In this document: positions 24,689 to 34,052 of the stretch, one piece after another | Layout of the letters: every line of letters begins with the position of its first letter | Numbering within the stretch: position 1 is the stretch's first letter | Assembly: GCA_965662355.1 (NCBI GenBank) | Contig: CBFIHP010000021.1 | Span: 15,854 to 79,853 of the forward strand | Origin: GCA-2683825 sp965662355 | GTDB taxonomy: Bacteria > Planctomycetota > UBA1135 > GCA-002686595 | Direction: 5' to 3' | Length of the DNA stretch: 64,000 nt | Translations under genes and position numbers: made by a program | The notes under the pieces: model-generated | What the model was told of the DNA's origin: nothing | Seen by the model: only the letters and a program-made list of their open reading frames with translations | The model's database searches: none

Positions 24689-26131
24689 CTAGAGATCCTT
24701 CAATTCCGTGATCAGCTCCTCGACGAACTTCTTCCCGTCGCCGAAGCACATCAAGGCGTTGTCCGCCTCGAAGAGCTCGTTCTTGATGCCGGCGTAGCCC
24801 GCGGACAGGGAACGCTTGATCACGAACACGGTCTGGGCATCCCAGACCGAAAGGACGGGCATACCCGCGATCGCTGAATTGGGGTCGTTTTCGGCGGCGG
24901 GGTTACAGACGTCGTTGGCGCCGAGGACGATGGCCACGTCGGCGTTCTGGAACTCCGAGTTGATCTGGTCCAGGTCGAACAGCTGTTCATAGGGCACGTC
25001 GGCTTCCGCCAGGAGCACGTTCATGTGCCCCGGCATGCGACCGGCCACGGGGTGGATGGCGTAGCTGACTTCACAGCCGTTGCTCTCGAGCAGGGAGGCC
25101 AGCTCGCGAACCTTGTGCTGGGCCTGGGCCACGGCCATGCCGTATCCAGGACAGATGATGACCTTCGCCGCCGCGTCGAGAATGGGTGCGGCTTCCTCCG
25201 GTGAGGCAGCCTTTACGTTGCTGTACTCGTCGCTGCCAGCGCCACCGCTCTTCTGTTCCTCGCCAAAGCTGGCGAAGAGCACATTGGAGAGCGAGCGGTT
25301 CATGGCCTTGCACATGATCCGCGTGAGGATCAGGCCTGATGCACCGACCAGGGAGCCGGCGACGATCAGCAGGTTGTTCTGGAGCACGAAGCCCGTGGCG
25401 CAGGCCGCGAGGCCCGAGTACGAGTTCAGAAGCGAGATCACGACAGGCATGTCCGCGCCGCCGATCGGCACCACGAGCCCGACGCCCAGTACGAGAGCCG
25501 CTACCACCAGGAACAAGTGCGAGGAGAAGATCAACCAGCCGGAGCCGTCCGAAAAGGCCGCCACATAGCACAGAGCCATGGCGCCCAGGGCCAGGAGTGC
25601 GTTCACCATCTTGCTGCCGATGGGACCGAAGCGGCTCTTGTTGATCTTGCCCGAGAGCTTGCCGTACGCGACCAGACTGCCGGACAACGTGACCGACCCG
25701 ATCAAGACCGAAAGCACTACCGCCGTGGCAAAGTCGGGTCCCTGGAACGTCGCGACGCTGACGCCGCCCGTGTCCTCGCCCGAGAACTTCCCGATCTCCG
25801 CCAGGGCGACGCACGCGGAAGCCGCGCCGCCGAGACCGTTGAAGAAGGCCACGAGCTCGGGCATGCCCGTCATCTCGACGCGCACGGCCAGGAAGATTCC
25901 GACCACGGCACCGACACCGATGCCGCCGGCGAGCACCCACCAGTGGACATCGGCCCCGACCCTGATCAGCGTGGCCGCGATGGCGAGGGCCATGGCGAGC
26001 GACGCGAGGGCGTTACCGGAGCGCGCCGACTTGACGCCGCTGAGTCGTTTGAGGCCCAGGATGAACAAGAGCGCGGAGGCCATGTAGGCCACCTCGACGC
26101 CCCACGCGGAAAGGAAGGCTAGAGCACCCAT
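24689..26131 (-). CDS. pntB: NAD(P) transhydrogenase subunit beta
   Basis: The 480-aa protein has about nine membrane helices (residues 1-270) and a C-terminal NADP(H)-binding dIII domain with the hallmark VIICPGYGMAVAQAQHKV, HPVAGRMPGHMNVLLAEA, VAIVLGANDVCNPAAE and the Lys-rich VFVIKRSLSAGYAG. The enzyme couples hydride transfer from NADH to NADP+ to proton entry, supplying NADPH. It is the last gene of the three-gene pnt operon. Confidence 0.95.
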   Translation of the reverse strand: MGALAFLSAWGVEVAYMASALLFILGLKRLSGVKSARSGNALASLAMALAIAATLIRVGADVHWWVLAGGIGVGAVVGIFLAVRVEMTGMPELVAFFNGLGGAASACVALAEIGKFSGEDTGGVSVATFQGPDFATAVVLSVLIGSVTLSGSLVAYGKLSGKINKSRFGPIGSKMVNALLALGAMALCYVAAFSDGSGWLIFSSHLFLVVAALVLGVGLVVPIGGADMPVVISLLNSYSGLAACATGFVLQNNLLIVAGSLVGASGLILTRIMCKAMNRSLSNVLFASFGEEQKSGGAGSDEYSNVKAASPEEAAPILDAAAKVIICPGYGMAVAQAQHKVRELASLLESNGCEVSYAIHPVAGRMPGHMNVLLAEADVPYEQLFDLDQINSEFQNADVAIVLGANDVCNPAAENDPNSAIAGMPVLSVWDAQTVFVIKRSLSAGYAGIKNELFEADNALMCFGDGKKFVEELITELKDL

Positions 26132-26146
26132 GATCTGGCGCGGGCG

Positions 26147-26488
26147 TTAGCCCTTTCCTTTCTTCTTCGACTTCTTGGAACCGAACATCGACAACATGCG
26201 GTCGGTGACGAGGAAGCCTCCGACGACGTTGATCGTGGCCATCGCGATCGCGAGAAAGCCCATGACCTGCCCCGTCAACGGATAGCCGGTACCGGCGCAG
26301 TAGAGCGCACCGACCACGGTGATCCCGCTGATCGCGTTCGCGCCCGACATCAGGGGCGTGTGGATGGTCGGTGGGACCTTCGTGATCATCTCCATGCCGG
26401 TGAAGATGGCCAGGAGGAAGACCCACAGCCCGATGATCAGGAAACTGTCGACCCCGCCCTCCGCGGCTTTTGTCGTGAGCAACAACAT
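26147..26488 (-). CDS. pntAB: NAD(P) transhydrogenase subunit alpha, membrane part
   Basis: The 113-aa protein is the small membrane domain of subunit alpha, with three to four helices and the conserved PPTIHTPLMSGANAISGI block. It ends in a Lys-rich tail. In E. coli this region is fused to the NAD-binding part; here the genes are separate, as in Rhodospirillum. It lies 7 bp from pntAA and 15 bp from pntB. Confidence 0.93.
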   Translation of the reverse strand: MLLLTTKAAEGGVDSFLIIGLWVFLLAIFTGMEMITKVPPTIHTPLMSGANAISGITVVGALYCAGTGYPLTGQVMGFLAIAMATINVVGGFLVTDRMLSMFGSKKSKKKGKG

Positions 26489-26495
26489 CGTGGAT

Positions 26496-27677
26496 TCAGG
26501 ATGAGGGGTCGTTGGAGTGGAGAGAAGCGGAAGCGGGAGCAGGCGTCGAGGCGCCGAGCGCCTCCTTGGTCGGTCCGTGGTGAATCTCGCCGTTCTGCGT
26601 CAAACGACAGCCTTTGAGCACGTCGTCCTCGAAGTCGGGGGCCAGGTTGCCCTCCTTGTCGAGGAAGAGCTTCACGAGGTTCAGGACGTTCTTGGCGTAT
26701 AGCTCCGAGGCATGCTGCGGCACGGTCGCGGGCAGGTTGGAGACACCGACGATGGTGATGCCCTCGCGCACGACGATCTGGCCGGGCTCGGACAACTCGC
26801 AGTTGCCACCGCTCTCGACGGCCATGTCGACGATGACCCCGCCATCGGCCATGCTGGCGAGCATGTCGCGATCGACGAGCACCGGCGCCTTGCGGCCAGG
26901 GATCTGGGCGGTGGTAATGACGAGATCCGCATCGGCCACGCGCTTTTTCACTTCCTCGCGTTGGCGTTGCAGGAAGTCCGCGGATTGTTCCTTCGCATAG
27001 CCGCCGGCGTCCTCCATGTCCTCGGCCCCGGGAACCTCGATGAACTTGCCGCCGAGACTCTCGACCTGTTCCTTGGCGGCCAGGCGGACGTCGGTGGCCT
27101 CGACGACACAGCCCAGACGGCGCGCGGTCGCAATGGCCATCAACCCGGCGACTCCAGCACCGAACACGACGACTCTCGCGGGCGGAATGGTACCGGCCGC
27201 CGTCATCAGGAGCGGGCAGAGCTTCTTCATGTGGGAAGCGCCCAGGAGCACGGCCTTGTAGCCCCCCACCGTGGCCTGCGAGGACAGGACGTCCATGGCC
27301 TGACCGCGCGTGATCCGTGGGATCAGATCCATGGCCAGGCACGTGATCTTGCGATCGCAGAGAGCTCCGACGAGCTCCTTCTGGGTCGCAGGCTGGATGA
27401 TCGAAACGAGAATGCAGCCGGCCTTGACGCGCGCCGCCTCTTCGGCGGTGGGCGGGGAGACCTTCATGATCAGGTCCGCCTTCTCCCAGGAATCGCCTTC
27501 GACGATCCGGGCGCCGGCTTCGGCCAGCAGGGCGTCGGGCATGCCCGCCGCTACACCTGCTCCTGTTTCCACCGCGACATCGAGACCGCTTTTGACAAAG
27601 CGTTTGAGGGTTTCGGGCGAAGTGGCGACGCGGGTCTCGCCTTCGCGGGTCTCTTTGGGGACGAAAGCCAGGGCCAT
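26496..27677 (-). CDS. pntAA: NAD(P) transhydrogenase subunit alpha, NAD-binding part
   Basis: From the ATG at 27677 (MALAFVPKETREGETRVA) the product is 393 aa, matching split PntAA proteins. The Rossmann loop VVFGAGVAGLMAIATARRLG and the alanine-dehydrogenase-like pattern RVATSPETLKRF, LVSIIQPA, VITTAQIPGRKAP and VIVDMAVESGGNCE are present. It forms the soluble dI domain that binds NAD(H). The frame remains open about 285 bp further upstream, but that part is not family-like. It is divergent from the SGNH gene across 226 bp that hold no visible gene. Confidence 0.93.
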   Translation of the reverse strand: MALAFVPKETREGETRVATSPETLKRFVKSGLDVAVETGAGVAAGMPDALLAEAGARIVEGDSWEKADLIMKVSPPTAEEAARVKAGCILVSIIQPATQKELVGALCDRKITCLAMDLIPRITRGQAMDVLSSQATVGGYKAVLLGASHMKKLCPLLMTAAGTIPPARVVVFGAGVAGLMAIATARRLGCVVEATDVRLAAKEQVESLGGKFIEVPGAEDMEDAGGYAKEQSADFLQRQREEVKKRVADADLVITTAQIPGRKAPVLVDRDMLASMADGGVIVDMAVESGGNCELSEPGQIVVREGITIVGVSNLPATVPQHASELYAKNVLNLVKLFLDKEGNLAPDFEDDVLKGCRLTQNGEIHHGPTKEALGASTPAPASASLHSNDPSS

Positions 27678-27903
27678 GGCTTGGATTCCGAATCTGTCTT
27701 GAAGGAAGCTTGGGGCCGGACGTGCCGACCCGCTCGGGTTCGAAATGGGGCGTGAGAGGGTACGCGCCGGCGGCCTATCCGAAAAGACTGGGAAGGGCTC
27801 TTTCGAGAGGTTCGAGAACTTCGAGCGTAGCGTGCCAGCTTCAGGGCCCACGTTCCGAGGAGATCCTTGCGAAGCATGGGGGGCTTTTCCCAGGCTGGTG
27901 CCC

Positions 27904-28986
27904 ATGGACGCTCCCCCTGCTTCGGGAAGACGCCGCCCGCGCCGCTGGGTCGTCTCTCTCACGGCGTTCCTGATCAGCCTGCTCTTGCTCGAGGGCCTGG
28001 TGCGGGTGCGCCAGTGGATGAAGTACGGGACGATGGAGGCGAGTTTCTACAGCCGCTTCGAGGACCCGAGTTCGGGGCTCACCATCCCCGAGCCCGGCAA
28101 CACGATCGGGCCGATCACGATCGACTCGCGCGGGTTTCGAAGCCCCGAGCTCGAGCATCCCAAACCGAAGGGGCGCATCCGCATCGGCTTCCTGGGAGGC
28201 TCGACGAGCTTCTGCGCGGAGGCCAGCGCTCAGGAGAACATCTGGCCCTACCTGCTCGTCGAGAAACTGCGCGAGCGGGATCCAGAGGCCGATCTGGACT
28301 TCGTCAACGGAGCGTCCGCGGGCTATTCGACCGTCGAATCCCTGACCAATCTCGAGAAACGCGTCGCTCCCCAGGAGCCCGACGTGCTCCTGATCTACCA
28401 CGGCACCAACGACCTGACCCACGACACCCGGGTGCTCGCCACCGCCGAGGGACTCTTCAACCCCGAGGCAAAGGAGACGGACACACTCGGGAAGTACTGG
28501 TTGAGCTGGTACCTCCTGAAGAAGAACCTGCTCTTCCGTGCGCGCCAGGAAGGGGCCCAGGACCAGCAGCGACTGCAGTACGACCCCGAGACCGCGTCGC
28601 GCTACTTCCAGGAGCGCCTGAAGCGTCTCATTCGGGAAGCGAAGCGCGTTGCACCGGTCGTCGTCCTGATCACCTTCAGCCAGAGGCTCCGGGCCGAGCA
28701 GTCTCCGGAGGTGCAACGCGAGTCGTGCAGCTCGTCCCTGTACTACATGCCCTACCTCGACGTGGACGGCGTCCTCGCAGGTTTCGAGGAGTACAACCGC
28801 GTCATGCGGGAGGTCGCTCGCGACACGGGGGTGATCCTCGTGGAAGGCGAAAACGACATTCCGGGCGACAGCGTGCACTTCAATGATTCGGTGCACTTCA
28901 CGGACGAGGGACTCGCCCTGCAAGCCCAGCGCGTCTTCGCAGTGCTTGCGGAAGCTCCCGCGTATCGCGCACTGCTTTCGCGCTAG
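27904..28986 (+). CDS. Membrane-anchored SGNH/GDSL-family hydrolase
   Basis: The 360-aa product begins with a basic stretch and one hydrophobic anchor (VVSLTAFLISLLLLEGLV). SGNH blocks are seen in order: GFLGGSTSFC (block I, Ser in GGST), NGASAGYS (Gly), YHGTNDL (Asn) and DSVHFTDEG (catalytic Asp-x-x-His). Such enzymes remove acyl or acetyl groups from polysaccharides or lipids, here probably outside the cytoplasm. The start ATG at 27904 is preferred because the hydrophobic anchor follows soon after. It converges with the 28993-29766 gene; the stops are 6 bp apart. Confidence 0.75.
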   Translation: MDAPPASGRRRPRRWVVSLTAFLISLLLLEGLVRVRQWMKYGTMEASFYSRFEDPSSGLTIPEPGNTIGPITIDSRGFRSPELEHPKPKGRIRIGFLGGSTSFCAEASAQENIWPYLLVEKLRERDPEADLDFVNGASAGYSTVESLTNLEKRVAPQEPDVLLIYHGTNDLTHDTRVLATAEGLFNPEAKETDTLGKYWLSWYLLKKNLLFRARQEGAQDQQRLQYDPETASRYFQERLKRLIREAKRVAPVVVLITFSQRLRAEQSPEVQRESCSSSLYYMPYLDVDGVLAGFEEYNRVMREVARDTGVILVEGENDIPGDSVHFNDSVHFTDEGLALQAQRVFAVLAEAPAYRALLSR

Positions 28987-28992
28987 CCCGAA

Positions 28993-29766
28993 TTATCCGC
29001 CGAAGAGGAAGTTGTCGGTCTCGTTCCAGACCGTGTATCGGTATACGGGCAACAGCCGCAACAGCTGGCTCGAGAGCTCGGCCGCGGCGCCTGCCTCCAA
29101 GGCCGGACCGCGTTGATTTTCCGGTGCGGGGTAGGTGCGTTCGATCGCGAGCTGATGCTCGCCCGGTGTGTAGTAGCCGAGGAACTCCTCGAGGCGCTCG
29201 GGGGTCAGCGAGCCGCACATCCATTCGCCCTTCCAATCCGCGAGTCGCAGGCGAAACCCATCGAGCTGATTGAGCGGCTCGAGCCAGGACCGCAGCCCCT
29301 CGGCCTCGACACGCTTCTTGAGGTTCTGCCCGTCGTACCATGCATCGGCGTGGATGCGCAGACTGACCTCGAGGGCTTCGGCCTCGATAGCCAGGCAGAG
29401 ATAGGCGTTGCGATACGCCGAATCGAGATCCTTGCCCAGTTCGCTGCCGAGCAGACGCTTCAGCTTCGTGCGCTCCTTCTTGGGCCGGGTGAGGTAGGCC
29501 CACAAACGGTTCACGCGCATACCGTTGAACATGTGCGGATTGTGCAGGCTGGTGCGGCAATCCAGATCACACCCGAGGGCCCCGGCCTCCTTCGCCACGG
29601 CCTTGCCGAGCGTCAGGAGTCGCCGCCGGGCTGCGAGACGGTGGGCGTTGTACTCGGCGTTCCTTGCGTAGGACGGTGAGAGGGCTCGGAAGTCCGATTC
29701 CTCGAACAGGACGGAGCCCGAGAGCGGGCGCGGTTCGGGGGTGGTGGCAGCCATGGGGCGGATCAT
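28993..29766 (-). CDS. Unknown 257-aa protein
   Basis: The product is soluble-looking with no signal peptide. A second ATG at residue 5 (MAATTPEP) is an equally good start. It has a Cys-Asp-Leu-Asp-Cys motif (GCDLDCRTSLHNP), a basic patch TRPKKERTKLKRLL and a C-terminal SQLLRLLPVYRYTVW. I do not recognise a family. Codon use is like its neighbours and it stands alone between an SGNH gene and the divergent kinase. Confidence 0.55.
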   Translation of the reverse strand: MIRPMAATTPEPRPLSGSVLFEESDFRALSPSYARNAEYNAHRLAARRRLLTLGKAVAKEAGALGCDLDCRTSLHNPHMFNGMRVNRLWAYLTRPKKERTKLKRLLGSELGKDLDSAYRNAYLCLAIEAEALEVSLRIHADAWYDGQNLKKRVEAEGLRSWLEPLNQLDGFRLRLADWKGEWMCGSLTPERLEEFLGYYTPGEHQLAIERTYPAPENQRGPALEAGAAAELSSQLLRLLPVYRYTVWNETDNFLFGG

Positions 29767-29867
29767 ACGGGCCTGGCGGGGCCCAGGAAGCTGGGGCCTG
29801 GGCTCTCGGGGGGGGGACTACCTCATTTTTTGGGTCCGTGGCACATCTCTTGCGGCCCTAGGGGGTC

Positions 29868-32063
29868 ATGAGGAGCTACGATAAGGGTGAACCGTATCCG
29901 TCCCTCACCCTTCGACCCATGGAGTCCGCGGTCGGGCGCGTCCCGGCCCGAGCTCGCCACGCCATGAAATTCGCCCATTTCGAGTTCGATCCCAAGACCG
30001 AAAAGCTGGGGGAAGGCCCTTCCAGTGAGGTCTACCGGGCTATCGACACCCGACTTGGCCGGACGGTGGCGCTCAAGATTCTGCGGCCCCACATCGAGTT
30101 CGACCCCAACGCCAAGTCGCGTTTCGAACGCGAAGCGAAACACACGTCGAACCTGGCCCACCCGAACATCGCCACCGTCTACGAGTACGGCCAGGATCGC
30201 GGCACCTCGTACATCGCGATGGAGTTCCTCGAGGGACGCACCCTCGACAAGGTCCTGAAGGACCACCGCCTGGACTACGAAGAGGGTCTCTCGATCGCGC
30301 TGCAGGTCGCCTCGGCCTTGGAGCTCGTCCACGAGCGCGGCCTGATCCACCGCGACCTGAAGCCGGCCAACATCATGGTGATGGACGACGGTTTCGTGAA
30401 GCTGCTCGACTTCGGCATCTGTCGTAGCAGCGGCGAATCGAGCATCACCCAGGAGGGCATGCTGGTCGGCACCGTGCTCTACATGTCGCCCGAACAGGTA
30501 CTCGGCGAAGAACTCGACCTGCGCTCCGACATCTTCTCCCTGGGCTCCGTGCTCTTCCACGCTTTCACGGGCGAGCTGCCTTTCCCGGGCAAGTCGTTCC
30601 CGGAGGTGTGCATGTCCATCCTCGAGGCAGCGCCGGCTTCGCCTTCGAACCTGCGCCCGGACTTCCCTGGGCCCCTCGAGGAGTTCCTGCTGCGCTGCCA
30701 TCGTCGCGAACCCGGCGAACGCTACGCGGACGGCGGCAAGATCCACGCGGCACTCCTCGCGATCTCGGACAACCTGCGCCTGTCGTCCAGCGCCGAACGC
30801 CCCACGCACCTGCAAGGCAAGCTCTTCATTCCGCCCTTCACCGTCCCCCACGGCCATGGAACGGCGGACGAGTTTTCGGCCAGCCTGCGCGCCGATCTCG
30901 GTCGTGCCCTGGAACGCCAGACCCAACTCGTTGTTTCCCTGCCCATCCAGCTACCGGATCCCTTGCCGGACGCCTTCGTGCTACTGGGCAACCTGCATTT
31001 CGACGGCGACAAGGCCGAGCTGAACTACAGCGTCGAACGGGCCCGGTCGAACAGCGCCAGCGAGACGACCCACATCTTCCGCGAGAGCATCGAGCACAAC
31101 GACGAGAACGAATGGGGCCTGCAGGCCAAACTCGTCGGCTCCCTGGCGCGCTCGATCAAGCGCCGCCTGGACGACTACTCCAAGACGCCCCATCCCGAAG
31201 AGCATCGCGACCCCGCGATGGCCATGAACCTGGCCAAGCGCGCCCACGGGATTCTGCACCGGGCGACGACCAAACACCTGGTCGCCGCCTTCGCCACCTT
31301 CCGCCGCGCGCTGCAGGAAGATCCGAACTGTGTGATCGGCCACGCGGGTCTCGCGGAAGCGCTGGTGCGCAAGTTCCTCTACTGGGACGGGGACACGTCC
31401 TACCTGCACGAGGCCCGCGACTCCGCCCAGCGCGCCCTGGCCCTGGATCCGTTCTCGGCGGTCGCCCACACGGCCCTTGGCTTCGCGGCGATGATGAGCG
31501 GCGACGCCGAGGAGGCGCAGCACGAATTCCGCCTGGCGATCCAGATCGATCATCAGGAATGGCTGGCCCACCGACTCCTGGGTGCGCTGCTTGCCCGTCT
31601 CGGGGCCCTCGACCAGGCCTCTCCCCTGCTCGAACGAGCCATCGCCCTGCACCCGACCCACATCGGCACGTACGACCACTATTACGGTGTGCTCTGCCGG
31701 CTCGATCGCTACGACGACGCCATGCGAATCGCCGATCAGGGCATCAAGGCAGCCGATGAGCACCTGAAACAAGTCCCCGACGATCAGGAGGCTCGCCTGC
31801 ACAAGGCCCTCTTGCTGGCCCGCATGGGATTGGGCGACGAGGCCCGTACCACGGTGCGGGAGGCGCGCGAAAAGTACGCCAAGGACGCCTACACGGCCTA
31901 CAAGGCCGGTTGCGTCCTCACCCTGGTGGGAGATCTGGACGAGGGGCTCGCGCTCCTGCGCGAGGCCCAGGAACGGGGCTTCCATTTGCGACCCGAGATC
32001 AAGCGCAACTCGGACCTGGAAATCCTCCGAGGTCGCAAAGAGTTCCAAGCGCTTCTAGCGTAA
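29868..32063 (+). CDS. Serine/threonine protein kinase with C-terminal TPR domain
   Basis: From the first ATG the product is 731 aa; an ATG at 29964 (MKFAHFEF, 699 aa) starts nearer the kinase fold, but the first ATG follows a G-rich ribosome-site-like stretch. Kinase motifs, numbered from 29964: glycine loop LGEGPSSEVY (15-24), ATP lysine in VALKIL (38), HRDLKPANIM with catalytic Asp131, DFGI (149) and MSPEQ. No membrane segment is seen. The C-terminal half contains several TPRs (AFATFRRALQEDPNCVIGHA onward) that may bind substrates. Such Hanks-type kinases are numerous in planctomycetes. A nine-G run lies 52 bp before the start. Confidence 0.88.
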   Translation: MRSYDKGEPYPSLTLRPMESAVGRVPARARHAMKFAHFEFDPKTEKLGEGPSSEVYRAIDTRLGRTVALKILRPHIEFDPNAKSRFEREAKHTSNLAHPNIATVYEYGQDRGTSYIAMEFLEGRTLDKVLKDHRLDYEEGLSIALQVASALELVHERGLIHRDLKPANIMVMDDGFVKLLDFGICRSSGESSITQEGMLVGTVLYMSPEQVLGEELDLRSDIFSLGSVLFHAFTGELPFPGKSFPEVCMSILEAAPASPSNLRPDFPGPLEEFLLRCHRREPGERYADGGKIHAALLAISDNLRLSSSAERPTHLQGKLFIPPFTVPHGHGTADEFSASLRADLGRALERQTQLVVSLPIQLPDPLPDAFVLLGNLHFDGDKAELNYSVERARSNSASETTHIFRESIEHNDENEWGLQAKLVGSLARSIKRRLDDYSKTPHPEEHRDPAMAMNLAKRAHGILHRATTKHLVAAFATFRRALQEDPNCVIGHAGLAEALVRKFLYWDGDTSYLHEARDSAQRALALDPFSAVAHTALGFAAMMSGDAEEAQHEFRLAIQIDHQEWLAHRLLGALLARLGALDQASPLLERAIALHPTHIGTYDHYYGVLCRLDRYDDAMRIADQGIKAADEHLKQVPDDQEARLHKALLLARMGLGDEARTTVREAREKYAKDAYTAYKAGCVLTLVGDLDEGLALLREAQERGFHLRPEIKRNSDLEILRGRKEFQALLA

Positions 32064-32094
32064 AGCCGCTCCATCGCTACGATTCCCGCCAATC

Positions 32095-33921
32095 ATGAGC
32101 GAGATTCGCAACATCGCGATCGTGGCCCACGTCGACCATGGCAAGACGACCCTCGTCGACGCCATGTTTGTCTACGCGGGGACGTTCCGCACCAATCAGG
32201 CCGTTCCCGAACGGGTCATGGACTCCGACGCCCAGGAGCGCGAGCGTGGAATCACCATCCTGGCCAAGAACACGGCGATCGATTATGCGGGGACGCGGAT
32301 CAACATCGTCGACACCCCCGGCCACGCCGATTTCGGCGGCCAGGTCGAACGCACGCTGGCCATGGCCGATGGGGTCCTGCTCCTCGTCGATGCCTTCGAG
32401 GGCCCCATGCCCCAGACGCGCTTCGTCCTGGGCAAGGCCTTCGAACGTGGTTTGAAGGTGTGCGTGATGATCAACAAGATCGACCGCCCCGACCAGCGCG
32501 CGGGCGAAGTGCTCGATGAGATCTTCGATCTCTTCTGCGAGCTCGGGGCCAGCGATCAGCAACTCGAATTTCCCGTCGCCTACGGGTCGGGTCGCGACGG
32601 CTGGGCATCCCTGGATGCCGATAACCTCCCGCAGGAGGGCAATCGCAGCCTCGAGCCGCTCTTCGATCAGCTCCTGAAGGAGATCCCCTCGCCCGCGCGC
32701 GAGATCAACGCTCCTCTGATCTTCCAGGCCTCCACCCTGGACCACGACGACTTCGTGGGTCGTATCGGTGTGGGCCGCGTATCGCGTGGGACCTTGAGCA
32801 AGGGCGAACGCGTGCTCCTCTGCCATCCCGATCGAGTGAAGGCCCTCCCGGTAGTGATCAAGTCCCTGTTCCGCTATGTCGGGCTCGAGCGCACGCCCGT
32901 CGAGACCGTCGAGGCGGGAGACATCGCCGTCGTCGCGGGAATCGACCAGCTCTCGATCGGCGACACGCTCTGCCATCCCGGGCACCTCGAACCCATGCCC
33001 GGGATCAAGGTCGACGAACCCACCCTGTCGATGGTGTTCCAGGTCAACGACTCCCCGTTCGCAGGTCGCGAGGGAACCTACGTCACCTCACGACATCTAC
33101 GCGCGCGCCTCGAACGCGCCGCCCTGCGCGACGTCGCCCTCGAGCTGGCGGACACGCCTTCGGCGGAAGCCATCGAGGTCAAGGGCCGAGGCGTCATGCA
33201 CCTGGGCGTCCTCATCGAGAACATGCGCCGCGAGGGCTTCGAGTTCGCCGTGGGCAAACCCCACGTCATCACCCGCCTCGTCGAGGGCGTGCGCTGCGAA
33301 CCCTATGAAAGAGCCTCCGTCGAGGTCCCCCGCGACGCGGCCGGCAAGATCATCGACTACCTGGGACGCCGGCGCGGCGAAATGCTCTCGATGGAGCCCC
33401 TTGGAACCCAGCAGACCAAACTCCTCTTCTCGATCCCGGCACGGGGTCTGATCGGAGCCCGAACCGCCCTGCTGACCCTGAGCCAGGGGGAAGCGATTCT
33501 CACACACGTGTTCGACGAGTGGTGCAAGGACGGCGGCAAGATCCCGAGACGGACTTCGGGCGTGCTGGTGTCGGACCGGGACGGCCCCACGATCGCCTAT
33601 GCACTCTCGGGACTCTCGGACCGAGGCACCTTCTTCGTACCGGTTGGTATGGAGGTCTATGCAGGCATGATCGTCGGAGCCAACAACAAGGACTCGGACC
33701 TTCCGGTCAATGTGTGCCGCCAGAAGAAACTCACCAACATGCGTGCCGCCGGCAAGGACGACAGCGCCGTTATCTCACCCCCGCGGATCTTCTCCTTGGA
33801 AGAGTCGTTGGAGTACATCGAAGACGACGAGCTGTTGGAGGTGACTCCGAAGACGTTGCGCTTGCGCAAGCGGATTCTCGATGAGAACAGGCGGCGGAAG
33901 CTGGCCAAGAGTTTGGGGTAG
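32095..33921 (+). CDS. typA: Ribosome-associated GTPase TypA/BipA
   Basis: The 608-aa translational GTPase has G1 AHVDHGKTT, switch RGITI, G3 DTPGHADFGG, G4 NKID, EF-G-like domains II, III and V, and the family-specific C-terminal domain with KLTNMRAAGKDD. BipA binds the 70S ribosome and aids 50S assembly and stress or cold adaptation. Length matches the family closely. It begins 31 bp after the kinase stop and may be cotranscribed. The 131 bp to the convergent YgfK-like gene contain a seven-G run but no clear terminator. Confidence 0.95.
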   Translation: MSEIRNIAIVAHVDHGKTTLVDAMFVYAGTFRTNQAVPERVMDSDAQERERGITILAKNTAIDYAGTRINIVDTPGHADFGGQVERTLAMADGVLLLVDAFEGPMPQTRFVLGKAFERGLKVCVMINKIDRPDQRAGEVLDEIFDLFCELGASDQQLEFPVAYGSGRDGWASLDADNLPQEGNRSLEPLFDQLLKEIPSPAREINAPLIFQASTLDHDDFVGRIGVGRVSRGTLSKGERVLLCHPDRVKALPVVIKSLFRYVGLERTPVETVEAGDIAVVAGIDQLSIGDTLCHPGHLEPMPGIKVDEPTLSMVFQVNDSPFAGREGTYVTSRHLRARLERAALRDVALELADTPSAEAIEVKGRGVMHLGVLIENMRREGFEFAVGKPHVITRLVEGVRCEPYERASVEVPRDAAGKIIDYLGRRRGEMLSMEPLGTQQTKLLFSIPARGLIGARTALLTLSQGEAILTHVFDEWCKDGGKIPRRTSGVLVSDRDGPTIAYALSGLSDRGTFFVPVGMEVYAGMIVGANNKDSDLPVNVCRQKKLTNMRAAGKDDSAVISPPRIFSLEESLEYIEDDELLEVTPKTLRLRKRILDENRRRKLAKSLG

Positions 33922-34052
33922 TAGGGGGGGCCGCGAAAAGGACGCTCGTCCAGGGGCGCACCCCGGCTCAGACCTCCGGATTCCGACCCTATGTGCCGGC
34001 CGATATAGTGTTGAAGCGGCTCATATAATGATGCTTTCGAGGGCGGTCGAGA